A stretch of 64,000 nucleotides of DNA from Yaniella flava (GCF_039529295.1 NZ_BAAAMN010000008.1:56078-120077); one strand, 5' to 3'. Counted from the first letter of the stretch, positions 43,659-52,614 are shown. Numbers and translations are program-made. Notes: generated by a model from the sequence alone, not told the origin.

Positions 43659-44750
43659 GTGCAACCCATCCAGGAGCAAACGCCCCACCATTCACCCGCA
43701 GCACCAGTATCGACGCCGTGGTGGAGCCCGCGTGATCTGACACCCGGCTACTTCGCGCTGGTGATGGGCAGTGGGATCGTGTCGATCAGCCTGCACCTGC
43801 TCGAATATTTCATCGCGTCGATCGTGCTGCTGAGTATCGCGGCGATTGCCTACGTGATCTTAGTCGGGTTGAATCTCTGGCGGCTCGTCGCTCATCGACC
43901 CGCCATGTCGGCCGACTTCCACGACATCCAACATTCTTTCGGCTTTTTCACCTTCGTCGCCGGGACCGGTGTGCTCGGCTCGCGACTGGCCCTCTCCGGC
44001 TGGTGGACCACCGCCGTCATCCTGTTGATTATCGCAGCGGTCGCCTGGCTCATACTGGGGTATTTGGTCCCGGTGTTCGCCGTCCTTGGCAAAGCCACAC
44101 GACCGCTCATCAAGTGGGCCAACGGTTCGTGGTTCGTGTGGGTGGTCGGCGCCCAGTCCGTCGCAGTCCTGGCAGCAACATTAGAACCACACCTAGCTGG
44201 CGCACGCGATGCCCTGGCGATGACGGCGGTATTTGCCTGGTCACTGGGTGTGGTGCTGTACGTTGCGGTCGCCGTGTTCGTGGCACTGCGGATGATGACG
44301 TATCCGCTTGATCCCCACGAATTCAATCCGCCGTACTGGGTTTCGATGGGAGCACTCGCCATCACGGTGGTGGCTGCTGCTCGCATCGCAGAAATGGCCT
44401 CCTCTCCGATGGTCGATGTCACCCGCGGACTCGTCGCGGGGATGGCCGTGTTGTTCTGGTGTTTCGCCACCTGGATGATCCCTGCACTCTTCGGCATCGG
44501 TATATGGCGGCACGTGTTCCGCAAGGTACCACTCGTCTACGAGCCCGGCCTGTGGAGCATTGTGTTTCCATTGGGCATGTACTCGGTGGCAGGCATTTAC
44601 CTGGGGCGCGTCAACGACCTCCCGATTGTCGAAGCCGTTGGCTCCGGATGGATGTGGGTGGCGGTCATCGCGTGGGGCATCACCTTTGTCGCGATGGTGC
44701 GCACCATCGCGATACGTGTGGTCGGCCGTCGCGCAAAGGGAGTACTCTAG
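43659..44750 (+). CDS. TDT-family transporter (tellurite-resistance/dicarboxylate type, SLAC1-like)
   Basis: 363 residues from GTG 43659 with ten membrane helices. The first helix carries PGYFALVMGSGIVSISLHL, the family opening; FGFFTFVAGTGVLGSRLAL and the Phe-rich pore helices are typical. TDT proteins include TehA, malate permease Mae1, sulfite pump Ssu1 and SLAC1 anion channels, so it likely carries an anion. The ald gene begins 4 bases after its stop, suggesting one transcript. The substrate is unassigned. A hairpin lies in its leader. Confidence 0.85.
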   Translation: MQPIQEQTPHHSPAAPVSTPWWSPRDLTPGYFALVMGSGIVSISLHLLEYFIASIVLLSIAAIAYVILVGLNLWRLVAHRPAMSADFHDIQHSFGFFTFVAGTGVLGSRLALSGWWTTAVILLIIAAVAWLILGYLVPVFAVLGKATRPLIKWANGSWFVWVVGAQSVAVLAATLEPHLAGARDALAMTAVFAWSLGVVLYVAVAVFVALRMMTYPLDPHEFNPPYWVSMGALAITVVAAARIAEMASSPMVDVTRGLVAGMAVLFWCFATWMIPALFGIGIWRHVFRKVPLVYEPGLWSIVFPLGMYSVAGIYLGRVNDLPIVEAVGSGWMWVAVIAWGITFVAMVRTIAIRVVGRRAKGVL

Positions 44751-44754
44751 TCTC

Positions 44755-45897
44755 ATGTTGATTGGCGTTCCCACAGAGATTATGAATAATGAAAATCGCG
44801 TCGCGCTCACCAATGGTGGAGTCCACGAACTGGTGACAGCAGGCCACACGGTTGTGGTCCAGGCCGGGGCCGGCATTGGCTCGGGTATTTCGGATGACGA
44901 CTACCGTGCGGCAGGCGCCGAGCTCGTGGATGACGCCGCCCAGGTGTGGGAGCGCGCCGAGATGGTGCTGAAAGTCAAAGAGCCCGTCGACGAAGAACTC
45001 ACCCGCATGCGTGAGGGCCAGCTGCTGTTTGCCTACCTCCACCTTGCGGCATCAGCCGAGTGCACCAAAGCTATTCTGGATTCCAAGGTCACGGCCCTGG
45101 CCTATGAGACCGTCACCCGCGGTCGAGCCCTCCCGTTGCTCGCGCCGATGAGTCAGGTCGCCGGGCGTCTGGCTCCGGTCGCAGGTGCATACCATCTGAC
45201 CCAGGCAACCGGTGGATCCGGCGTGCTCATGGGTGGTGTGCCCGGCACCCGTCGCGCCAACGTGGTGGTCATCGGCGGTGGCGTGGCCGGTGAAGCAGCC
45301 GGTGTCATTGCGGCGGGCATGGGAGCCAACGTCAGGGTCATCGATCTGAACTTAGAACGCCTGGCCGAGCTCGACCAGATTCACCAGGGCCGCCTTGACA
45401 CCCTCGCGTCCAACACCATGAATATTTCGGAAGCTGTAGCCGACGCCGACCTGGTGATTGGTTCTGTGCTCATTCCCGGCGCGGCTGCGCCGAAACTTGT
45501 GACGGCACAGATGGTCGAGAAGATGCGTCCCGGCTCGGTACTCGTCGACATTGCCATCGATCAGGGCGGCTGCTTCGAGAATTCACGGCCAACCACGCAC
45601 CAGAATCCCACGTATTTGGTGGGCGACAAGATCTACTATTGCGTCTCCAACATGCCCGGCGGCGTGCCACAAACCTCCACCGCCGCACTGACCAATGCGA
45701 CGCTACCCTACATCCAGCGGGTTGCTTCCAAAGGTTGGGAAGTCGCATTGGCGGCCGATGCTGGCTTGGCCGCGGGGCTCAATGCACACGCCGGACAGAT
45801 TACCCATCGTGGTGTCTACGATGCCATGGCAGAAGATCTCGGGCTGTCAGAGGTTCGAGATTTTGCTGCTGTTGAGGATATCCTCGCCAACGCCTAA
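44755..45897 (+). CDS. ald: Alanine dehydrogenase
   Basis: 380 residues from ATG 44755. MLIGVPTEIMNNENRVALTNGGVHELV is the Ald start; the pyruvate Lys lies in VLKVKEP, the catalytic His in LFAYLHLAAS, and the NAD motif in VVVIGGGVAGEAAGVIAAGMGA. It interconverts L-alanine and pyruvate plus ammonia with NAD, feeding carbon or nitrogen metabolism. An in-frame extension to 44560 falls inside the TDT gene in another frame and is rejected. The TDT gene lies upstream and the DUF1989 gene 24 bases downstream, suggesting a three-gene unit. Confidence 0.95.
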   Translation: MLIGVPTEIMNNENRVALTNGGVHELVTAGHTVVVQAGAGIGSGISDDDYRAAGAELVDDAAQVWERAEMVLKVKEPVDEELTRMREGQLLFAYLHLAASAECTKAILDSKVTALAYETVTRGRALPLLAPMSQVAGRLAPVAGAYHLTQATGGSGVLMGGVPGTRRANVVVIGGGVAGEAAGVIAAGMGANVRVIDLNLERLAELDQIHQGRLDTLASNTMNISEAVADADLVIGSVLIPGAAAPKLVTAQMVEKMRPGSVLVDIAIDQGGCFENSRPTTHQNPTYLVGDKIYYCVSNMPGGVPQTSTAALTNATLPYIQRVASKGWEVALAADAGLAAGLNAHAGQITHRGVYDAMAEDLGLSEVRDFAAVEDILANA

Positions 45898-45921
45898 TGA
45901 AATGAGGTCAGAAACTTCACC

Positions 45922-46767
45922 ATGAACATGACCGACGCAGCGTATCAGTCAGCCCCTGGTGGGCCACTTGATGTGGATCGGGCCTTCTATACAGCGATTC
46001 GAGACCGCGCGGGTAACCAGCAACACCTTGTCGAACAGCTGACCGTCCCCATCCGCTCAGGCCGTGCCTGGGTTGTACCAGCCGGACATGTGTGCCGTGT
46101 GACGACCATCGAGGGCGCACAAGTGGCCGACATGAATTTTTGGAACCTGCACGACCCCAGAGAACGCATGTGGGCTGCCAGAACCCGCCAGTTACAGGCT
46201 GCTCATGTGACGGAGTTCGACCGGCTGTGGTCAACTCTGCCATTTCTTCGACCGATGGTCACCATCACCGGTGATTCGCTGCGCGACTACGGTCAGGATG
46301 CCGAAGGTGGAAGAGTCCACGATCTACTCGGCACCCGCTGCGATCCGTATGTGAATCGGATGTTGGAGGACGAAGACTTCGATTTTCATTGTCACTCAAA
46401 CCTGACACGCGCGGTCGCCCCGTACGCCCTCACGGAGTTCGACGTGCACGATGTACTGAATGTTTTCCAGTGCACCGGCCTCAATGCCGCCGACGAGTAT
46501 TTTATGAAGACCTCCCCGGCTCAACACGGAGACTATTTTGAATTCTTCGCCGAGCTCGATCTGCTCGTCGCACTATCAACGTGTCCTGGCGGCGACCTCT
46601 CGGTGCCGATGTTCGGCCCTGACGCTGGCGATACGCTCAGCGTCTGCAGCCCCCTCGGTGTGGAAGTGTTTTCCCTTGATGAGCAGCTTCTGACGGGGTG
46701 GCGTCAGCCCCAGCGCGCTGCCTACGCAGGACAGCATGGCATGAAGGGCCACGACTGGACACAGTAA
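45922..46767 (+). CDS. DUF1989/urea carboxylase-associated family protein
   Basis: 281 residues. The family pattern appears in VPAGHVCRVTTIEGAQVADMNFWN, the loss-of-metal-like GRVHDLLGTRCDPYVN and HCHSNLTRAVAPYAL segments with conserved His/Cys/Asp, and QCTGLNAADEYFMKTSPAQHGDYFEFFAELDL-type text. DUF1989 proteins lie near urea carboxylase and allophanate hydrolase genes, but none is next to this one. Recent family members act on guanidine-derived or carboxyguanidine compounds; whether this one does is unknown. It is 24 bases after ald and on the same strand. Confidence 0.85.
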   Translation: MNMTDAAYQSAPGGPLDVDRAFYTAIRDRAGNQQHLVEQLTVPIRSGRAWVVPAGHVCRVTTIEGAQVADMNFWNLHDPRERMWAARTRQLQAAHVTEFDRLWSTLPFLRPMVTITGDSLRDYGQDAEGGRVHDLLGTRCDPYVNRMLEDEDFDFHCHSNLTRAVAPYALTEFDVHDVLNVFQCTGLNAADEYFMKTSPAQHGDYFEFFAELDLLVALSTCPGGDLSVPMFGPDAGDTLSVCSPLGVEVFSLDEQLLTGWRQPQRAAYAGQHGMKGHDWTQ

Positions 46768-46847
46768 TCAACCACAAGCTGACGTAGTCCAAAATATAAG
46801 CTCAAGCAGGTAACGAGCTGCGGTATCGGCGGAAACCCAAGGGACAC

Positions 46848-48128
46848 CTACTGGGCATCGGCATCTGAACCATCGACTTCGTAGTCAATTTCGGGTTCGT
46901 AATCCTTCGGGATAACGGTGATGACGACCCGACGGTTTTGTTGACGACCCTCCTCGGAGTTGTTATCCGCCCGGGGATGGTCCTCACCCATGCCTTCCGC
47001 TGTTACGTCCCCGGATGACACGGTGGTGTTGTCTCGCAACCATTCGACGACAGCTTCTGCGCGCTGTTCGGATAGCTCCGCGTTGTCGGCATATTCTTGG
47101 GACGGCAGATCATCCGTGTGGCCTTCTACCCGGATAGTGTAGCTCTCGTCGCGTTCTCCAATGTCGTCGGCAATAGCCTGGAGTTCGGTCTCGGCCTCAG
47201 AGCGGAGCGCGTGCTGATCACTATCGAAGAGCACGTCACCTTCAGTGGTGTACGAGGTGGTCTCATCGTGTTCGGAGTATTCCGTGTGCTCCGTTCCTTC
47301 CACACGATATGAATCCAAACGGTCGCTATCGACGCGGGCTGAATCCACTCGCATACTGTCGACTCGGTAGCTGGGTAGCCGCGTTGATGGGACGCGGTCA
47401 CCGCTTTCCGTGGTCACTCCGAGACGATTCTCGCGGCTGTTGTGGCTACGGGAAGCGTAGATGTGGGGCCGGTGAATATGTGGACGATACACGTGCGCAA
47501 TGTGGTCGCCTTCTTCCGCGTCATCGGGTTCAGTTTGGCAGACCTGTTCCTGGTATTCACCCTCTTGTTCGACAGCTGGCGAGATGATTTCCTCTTGGAC
47601 GAGCTCATGCAATACTGTCCCATCGGGGAGTTCAACGGCCGGCACCGTGCGTTCGGGGATGCGGTATCCGGGGATGAACGAACCCGAGATTTCCACTGCC
47701 GGTAGGCAACCGCCGGGTGCAGGGTATTCAATCAGACATCCACCTTGGCCGACTCGCTCTGGTATGACGATAGCTGGAGCACCAGGCACTTCTACTGTTT
47801 GGCCATCGACTTCAACTGTGTCGGCTGAGAGTCCTTCCAGCTCCTCTTCAGGGATGACGACGTCGTCTAGCCATTCAACGGTGGCGCCGTCGATATTTTC
47901 GGCGTCGAGACATTGTTGAAATTCGACGGGGTCATCAACTTCGGCGACCAGGGAGTCGCCAGAATAGGTGTCTTCATCATCCTGATCGACCGCTTCGGTT
48001 TCCTGCGAGGCGGCTTCTTCGTCACGGAAGCCTGCTCTTTCTTCCGGGGCACACGAGCTCAGCGCGAAGGAACTCAGCAGTGCCAGGCCCAGGGTTCTGT
48101 ACAAGATGGTGGGTTTACTGGTGGTCAT
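46848..48128 (-). CDS. OmpA-domain lipoprotein with pentapeptide repeats
   Basis: 426 residues: lipoprotein signal with lipobox LSSC at about residue 27, a long acidic linker, a region of Pro-rich segments, a His-rich patch (HVYRPHIHRPHIYAS), then about seven tandem five-residue units (RVPST, RLPSY, RVDSM, RVDSA, RVDSD, RLDSY, RVEGT), and a C-terminal OmpA domain at about 315-410. The OmpA domain has VLFDSDQHALRSEAETEL and VEGHTDDLPSQEYADNAELS with GMGEDHPRADN and NRRVVITV, the peptidoglycan-binding pattern. It likely holds the membrane to the wall. It is downstream of nothing on its strand; a small AT-rich gap separates it from ectC. Confidence 0.87.
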   Translation of the reverse strand: MTTSKPTILYRTLGLALLSSFALSSCAPEERAGFRDEEAASQETEAVDQDDEDTYSGDSLVAEVDDPVEFQQCLDAENIDGATVEWLDDVVIPEEELEGLSADTVEVDGQTVEVPGAPAIVIPERVGQGGCLIEYPAPGGCLPAVEISGSFIPGYRIPERTVPAVELPDGTVLHELVQEEIISPAVEQEGEYQEQVCQTEPDDAEEGDHIAHVYRPHIHRPHIYASRSHNSRENRLGVTTESGDRVPSTRLPSYRVDSMRVDSARVDSDRLDSYRVEGTEHTEYSEHDETTSYTTEGDVLFDSDQHALRSEAETELQAIADDIGERDESYTIRVEGHTDDLPSQEYADNAELSEQRAEAVVEWLRDNTTVSSGDVTAEGMGEDHPRADNNSEEGRQQNRRVVITVIPKDYEPEIDYEVDGSDADAQ

Positions 48129-48283
48129 TTGTCTCCCCCAATGGTTAGTCTCCGCGATTGATATAGCTGTGGTGCCTGTGAGTCGTTCGATACAGCAGGA
48201 AAGTTACACGCATCATTAAAGACTTTTCAGCCGATGTCATCGCTACACACGTGCAGATGACCTGGGCATCATACGTGTCACAA

Positions 48284-48325
48284 TGACGGCGGGTGCCGCA
48301 CCCTGTGGTGCGACACCCGCCGTCA
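48284..48325. terminator. Hairpin terminator after ectC
   Basis: A 19-base stem, TGACGGCGGGTGCCGCACC with its complement and one mismatch, enclosing a 4-base loop. It lies 17 bases beyond the ectC stop on the minus strand, between ectC and the start side of the OmpA lipoprotein gene. The T-tract is weak (TTG), but the stem is very stable. Confidence 0.8.
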
Positions 48326-48342
48326 TGTGTATTTGTCTTTGC

Positions 48343-48816
48343 TTAGGATTTCACAGAGACATCAGCCTGGCTGGCAATCTTTGATTCTTCGCCAACGCGA
48401 GCGCCGGTTGGCACCTTGCGGTCGGCAGCTTCCTCTGTCACCAGCGGGTAGACACCGGCTTCGTTGTGCGTTTCACGGCCGGTGACCGGCGGGTTGAACA
48501 CACATGCCATGCGCAGCTCGGTGGTCGCACGCACGGTGTGCTTCTCGTGACCATCCAGCAGGTACAAGGTACCATCGCGAAGCTGGTGCACTTCACCGGT
48601 TTCTTCGTTGGTCAGGGTGCCTTCACCCTGGACACAGTACACAGCTTCGATGTGGTTCTCATAGTGGAACGTCGACGTTGTACCGGCGTAGATGACGGTG
48701 TCGTGCATCGAAAAGCCAACGCCTTCGCGGGCCAGCACAATGCGACGAGAGCGCCAGGTTTCGGATTTGACGTCACGCTCGGTGTCGTTGAGATCTTCCA
48801 GTTGGGAAACGATCAT
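48343..48816 (-). CDS. ectC: L-ectoine synthase
   Basis: 157 residues. A single cupin with the EctC marks FSMHDTVIYAGTTSTFHYENHIEAVYCVQG near 35-65 (metal and substrate residues) and LYLLDGHEKHTVRATTELRMACVFNPPVTG. It cyclises N-gamma-acetyldiaminobutyrate to ectoine. The usual length is about 130; the last 25 residues (RKVPTGARVGEESKIASQAD) are an extra tail. It starts 18 bases after ectB, so they are cotranscribed. Confidence 0.95.
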   Translation of the reverse strand: MIVSQLEDLNDTERDVKSETWRSRRIVLAREGVGFSMHDTVIYAGTTSTFHYENHIEAVYCVQGEGTLTNEETGEVHQLRDGTLYLLDGHEKHTVRATTELRMACVFNPPVTGRETHNEAGVYPLVTEEAADRKVPTGARVGEESKIASQADVSVKS

Positions 48817-48834
48817 AAAAAGTGTTCCTCTCGC

Positions 48835-50127
48835 TTAGGCGTTGACGGTTTCACCCAGTACCAGGGTGATGTCCTGTCCAGTGACTTCGCTGACGCAGTC
48901 GGCCAGAATCTTCAGGCCGCGCTCTAGTACGTCGAGCTCGATGGTCATAGCTGGCATCAACTTCAGGACTTCATCTTCTGGACCGGACGTTTCTACCAGC
49001 AGGCCCTTTTCGAATGCCTTCTTCGCAATTTTACCGGCAGCGTCGAAATCCGAGAAGTACAGCCCGGTCAACAGTCCACGGCCTTTGACTGAGGTGCCTT
49101 CAACTTCGATGGCAATCTTGGTCAGTGCATCTTGCACCGTATCGATCACCTGAGTGAGATGACCCTTCTGGAACGAATCATCGGCCCAGTAGCGACGCAG
49201 TGCTGCGGTTGCGGTCACAAAGCCCGGGTTGCTGCCGCGGAACGTGCCGTTGTGTTCGCCCGGTGCCCAGACGTCAAGTTCTGGCTTGAACAGGGTCAAT
49301 GCCATTGGCAGACCATAACCGGAGATGGATTTCGAGACACACACGATGTCTGGAGTAATGCCGGCTTCTTCGAAGCTGAAGAAGCTACCGGTACGCCCAC
49401 AACCTGCCTGGACGTCATCGACGATGAGTAGGATGTCATGACGAGCCGTCAGGTTGCGCAGTTCTTGCAACCATTCGGCGCGTGCCGCATTGAGCCCGCC
49501 TTCACCCTGAACGGTTTCAACAATGATGGCGGCGGGTTTATCGACACCGGAGCCGGAGTCTTCCAGCACGCGCTCGAGCCACAGGAAGTCGGGGGTTTCA
49601 CCATCGAAGTAGTCGTCGTATGGGATCTTCGAGCTGTTGGTCAACGTCATGCCCGCGCCCTTGCGCTTCATCGAGTTACCTGTGACAGACAGTGAACCAA
49701 GGGTCATGCCGTGGAAAGCGTTGGTGAAGGACAGAATGTGCTGACGACCAGTCACTTTACGAGCAAGTTTCAGTGCGGCTTCAACGGTGTTGGTACCTGT
49801 TGGCCCGGGGAACATGACTTTGTAGTCCAGGCCGCGTGGTTCCAGGATCACATCCTTGAAGGTCTGCAGGAACTCACGTTTGGATGGGGTCATCATGTCC
49901 AGCGAGTGCACCAGGGCATCTGAGGTCAGGTACTCGACCAACTCGGAACGCAGTTCTGGGTTGTTATGGCCGTAGTTCAGGGCGCCAGCGCCGGCGAAGA
50001 AGTCGACGTAGTCTTTGCCCTGCTCATCGGTCATGACCGAGCCGGAGGCTTTCGTGAATACGGTTGGCCAGCCACGTGAATAGCTACGTACTTCAGATTC
50101 GGTGGTGTTAAAAATTTCGGTGTCCAT
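48835..50127 (-). CDS. ectB: Diaminobutyrate-2-oxoglutarate transaminase
   Basis: 430 residues from ATG 50127, with AAAGGA seven bases upstream. A class III PLP aminotransferase with EctB text: MDTEIFNTTESEVRSYSRGW, then YVDFFAGAGALNYGHNNP, GPTGTNTVEAALKLARKVTG, the Asp of IVDDVQAGCGRTG and PLP Lys in CVSKSISGYGLPMA. It makes L-2,4-diaminobutyrate from aspartate semialdehyde using glutamate. It follows ectA after a 148-base gap and precedes ectC. Confidence 0.95.
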   Translation of the reverse strand: MDTEIFNTTESEVRSYSRGWPTVFTKASGSVMTDEQGKDYVDFFAGAGALNYGHNNPELRSELVEYLTSDALVHSLDMMTPSKREFLQTFKDVILEPRGLDYKVMFPGPTGTNTVEAALKLARKVTGRQHILSFTNAFHGMTLGSLSVTGNSMKRKGAGMTLTNSSKIPYDDYFDGETPDFLWLERVLEDSGSGVDKPAAIIVETVQGEGGLNAARAEWLQELRNLTARHDILLIVDDVQAGCGRTGSFFSFEEAGITPDIVCVSKSISGYGLPMALTLFKPELDVWAPGEHNGTFRGSNPGFVTATAALRRYWADDSFQKGHLTQVIDTVQDALTKIAIEVEGTSVKGRGLLTGLYFSDFDAAGKIAKKAFEKGLLVETSGPEDEVLKLMPAMTIELDVLERGLKILADCVSEVTGQDITLVLGETVNA

Positions 50128-50275
50128 GAGGATCCTTTCCCAGGTCGTCGTCAATCATGGTGTCTGCTCTGACTTGGGCGTCAGCGTGCCAGTGATGTTG
50201 GAAAATAGGGCCTGCGCGCAGCACAGCAGACTTGCAGCACAGCGGCGCGCAGAAGTTTATTGAGTCGTTGGCGCG

Positions 50276-50836
50276 TTAGCGCACAACGGCAAGGTGACGT
50301 TGTTCAGTGGAGTCCTGCCCGGTGTTTGGCACTAATGGACCGATACGGTGCAAGTATTCGGTGTCGTGTCCGTCCGGGTACATCTCCGGAGTGAACAACG
50401 GGGTGATGTCGTGTACCGCGTCGTGCCGGTCTGCCAGTGAAGCAAACAGCCGAATCGACGCGGCGTTATCATCGGTGACGGTCGTTTCGAGGTTTTGAGC
50501 TGAAGTGGTATCGACCAGGTAGTCCAGCATGCGGCTGGCTAGTCCATGTCCGCGCGCTGCCTCGTCGACGCCTACCTGCCAGATCATTAAGGTCTCTGGA
50601 TCGTCAGGACGCATGAAGCCGGTGATGAAACCGAGCAACTGCTCATCTTGAGATACAGCGACCACGCTCGTCGAGGAGAAATCGCGGCACCAGAGTAAAT
50701 ACTGGTACGAAGAGTTCAAGTCCAGGACCCCGGTGTCACGAGTCAACCTCCACATAGCTGCACCGTCTGACAGCTTCGGCGGTCGGCAATCAATTACGTA
50801 ACCGGAATGATCATTCTTGGTTTCGGAATATGGCAT
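50276..50836 (-). CDS. ectA: Diaminobutyrate acetyltransferase
   Basis: 186 residues of a GNAT acetyltransferase. DSGAAMWRLTRDTGVLDLNS-type start as GAAMWRLTRDTGVLDLNSSY with LLWCRDFSSTSVVA is the EctA signature; the acetyl-CoA loop is VDEAARGHGLASRML. It N-acetylates diaminobutyrate. The first gene of ectABC, with its promoter in the region upstream of 50836. No ectD (hydroxylase) or lysC-like aspartokinase lies in the cluster, so the product is probably ectoine only, unless ectD is elsewhere. Confidence 0.93.
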   Translation of the reverse strand: MPYSETKNDHSGYVIDCRPPKLSDGAAMWRLTRDTGVLDLNSSYQYLLWCRDFSSTSVVAVSQDEQLLGFITGFMRPDDPETLMIWQVGVDEAARGHGLASRMLDYLVDTTSAQNLETTVTDDNAASIRLFASLADRHDAVHDITPLFTPEMYPDGHDTEYLHRIGPLVPNTGQDSTEQRHLAVVR

Positions 50837-51220
50837 GGTCTCCAGAATAGCGAACTGATCGTCAATAGCAACCTGAAAACCTGCCCCATACTGCTCATTT
50901 CAACGAAATTCGACACACGCTTTCTGCGATCTGACCGCAATGAGTCGCGGTTTTCAGGAGCTCGACGGGAAGGCAAGACCACCTCAATGACTGTTATCAT
51001 TTCGTTATAAACCTGTTGTCTCAGCGTTATCAATTCATCGTCTCTGGCTTGAACGATTCGCGACTATCCCCTCGGATCAGGCGAGGCCACCCCGTCGAGC
51101 CACTCAATCAAACCAAGACCTTGATCACAAGTTCACCTGGACCCCACTACCCAGAGAGCGTCTTTTGCGTTCGTCACAACCGAATCATTCACTAGCGGTG
51201 CCCGTTGACGAAGCGGACAG
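50837..51220. other. Intergenic region upstream of ectA
   Basis: About 385 bases between ectA and the end of the Smr-domain gene, both on the minus strand. AT-richer than its surroundings, without a gene I can support. It should carry the osmotic promoter of ectABC. No specific box was identified with confidence. Confidence 0.45.
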
Positions 51221-51472
51221 TCAGTGCTTGAAGTGCACGTAGAGTCGCCCTGAGTTCTTACTGTCCTTTTCCACTCGGTGATAGCGTGCTTTGATGTCCT
51301 TGCGGTCAAGAAAACGCAGCACACGCTTCTTCAGCGCCCCGCTCCCCTTGCCGGGAATGATCTCGACTTTCTTCGCGCGGGTTTCTTCAGCTTCATCGAT
51401 AATGTCATGCAGCGCCCGGTCTAAGTCTTTACTCTTGTTGTAGATGTCGTGCAGATCCAACTTGAGACGCAT
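51221..51472 (-). CDS. Small Smr-domain protein
   Basis: 83 residues consisting of a single Smr (MutS-related) domain: LDLHDIYNKSKDLDRALHDI with the LDLH motif near the start and VEIIPGKGSGALKKRVLRFL with the central GKGxG signature. Smr domains nick DNA or bind/cleave RNA, the latter in translation quality control. A free domain of this size is common in Actinobacteria. It stands alone, with a decayed gene just upstream. Confidence 0.88.
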   Translation of the reverse strand: MRLKLDLHDIYNKSKDLDRALHDIIDEAEETRAKKVEIIPGKGSGALKKRVLRFLDRKDIKARYHRVEKDSKNSGRLYVHFKH

Positions 51473-51497
51473 GAATCGAGTTCCTCAGGCTTTCCTG

Positions 51498-51733
51498 CTA
51501 TTTGGGATACGAGATGGTGTAGGTGAGGCGAGCAAACTGCCCCACCTGTTGAGCCGACGTCAACGTCAGCTGGTCTGAGTCTATTCGCATTGAGAGCAGT
51601 GGGGCACCCTGCCCAAGCGCTACCGGAGCCATGGTGAAGATCAGCTCACCAAGCGCCTCGGCCTCGAAGAATTTTGTACATCAGCAATATAACCATCAAA
51701 GCTTGTTGCTGTTTCGTAAACAATCCGGCCCAT
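51498..51733 (-). pseudogene. Decayed dihydrofolate-reductase-like (RibD C-terminal) gene
   Basis: From ATG 51733 the minus strand reads MGRIVYETATSFDGYIADVQ, the start of a RibD_C/dihydrofolate-reductase family protein, then goes out of frame after about 24 codons. In another frame the family C-terminus appears: ELIFTMAPVALGQGAPLLS, ending VGQFARLTYTIS near 51500. Some 100 middle codons are missing. Both ends are present but deleted inside, so it is a pseudogene of the same family as the intact genes at 52615 and 53592. Confidence 0.75.
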
Positions 51734-51872
51734 AAACTTCACGGTACCGGCAGCATTTTGCGACGCACAAGTACCCCGAAGAGCATCCTACGACTCCCCT
51801 AGTCAGGCCGATTCGCGGGCCGCAGCATCTTTCTACACCACGCTGTGGCCCTCAACCCGAGCACGATGCTCC

Positions 51873-51919
51873 TTGACATTTTTGATTGTTATTTCAAAGT
51901 ACACTTCATAAAATGAAGT
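51873..51919 (+). promoter_or_regulatory. HxlR gene promoter with palindrome at the start codon
   Basis: TTGACA at 51873-51878 is a good -35 box. A perfect 7-base inverted repeat, ACTTCAT-AAA-ATGAAGT, spans 51903-51919 and ends directly before ATG 51921. A protein bound there would block transcription or translation start, which fits self-repression by the HxlR protein. The -10 element is not certain. Confidence 0.5.
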
Positions 51920-51920
51920 T

Positions 51921-52595
51921 ATGAGCAAAGATTACGGTCAATTTTGTGGGTTAGCGAAAGCAGCATCAGTGCTTGGAGAACGTTGGGCACTGCTGTTGGT
52001 GCGAGATCTGAGCATCTCCCCTCGACGGTTCAAAGAACTCCACGATGGGCTACCGGGGATTCCGACCAGCGTGCTGACTACCCGTTTGCGCGAACTCGAA
52101 ACCGCCGGCATTGCACAACGCCAAATCGCTGGACCCACGCAAGCCGGTGTGGTCTACGGACTGACCGCCTATGGCAAGCAACTCGGGCCCGTCCTCGATG
52201 CTCTCGGACGATGGGGTGCTCAACGCATGAGCACTCCAGAGCCAGATGATGTAATCACCAGTGCCTCACTCGCCGCTGCTCTTCGCAGCGGTTACCAGCC
52301 CGACGTGCTCACATCGCTGACAACCTACGAACTGCATGCAGGACCTGCTATCGCCTGGGCTCGTGCACACGGCGGGCAAATCGAAGTTGGTGCCGGTGCG
52401 CCTGATTTCACCGCCGATGTGACCATTCTGGCCGGCCCCCAACTCAGATTGTTGTTGGCGGGCCACATGTCAGCGTCGGAGGCGATTGCTTCTGGCGCAG
52501 CCGAAGTAACCGGCCCAGATGGTGCCTTGGCGACGTTTAGCCGCGCTTTTCACGTCCCCTTGGATGATTTTGAAACAGTTACCGACACCTCCTAA
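51921..52595 (+). CDS. HxlR family regulator with SCP2-like C-terminal domain
   Basis: 224 residues. Residues 1-110 are an HxlR winged helix: FCGLAKAASVLGERWALLLVRDL and GLPGIPTSVLTTRLRELETAGI, the standard HxlR core. Residues about 130-220 resemble a sterol carrier (SCP2)-like domain that could bind a hydrophobic ligand. It heads a plus-strand group with a dihydrofolate-reductase-like gene (20 bases downstream), an ABM monooxygenase gene and a second dihydrofolate-reductase-like gene. It likely regulates itself and this group in response to a small hydrophobic or electrophilic compound. Confidence 0.87.
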   Translation: MSKDYGQFCGLAKAASVLGERWALLLVRDLSISPRRFKELHDGLPGIPTSVLTTRLRELETAGIAQRQIAGPTQAGVVYGLTAYGKQLGPVLDALGRWGAQRMSTPEPDDVITSASLAAALRSGYQPDVLTSLTTYELHAGPAIAWARAHGGQIEVGAGAPDFTADVTILAGPQLRLLLAGHMSASEAIASGAAEVTGPDGALATFSRAFHVPLDDFETVTDTS

Positions 52596-52614
52596 ATATG
52601 GAAGGACTACCACC

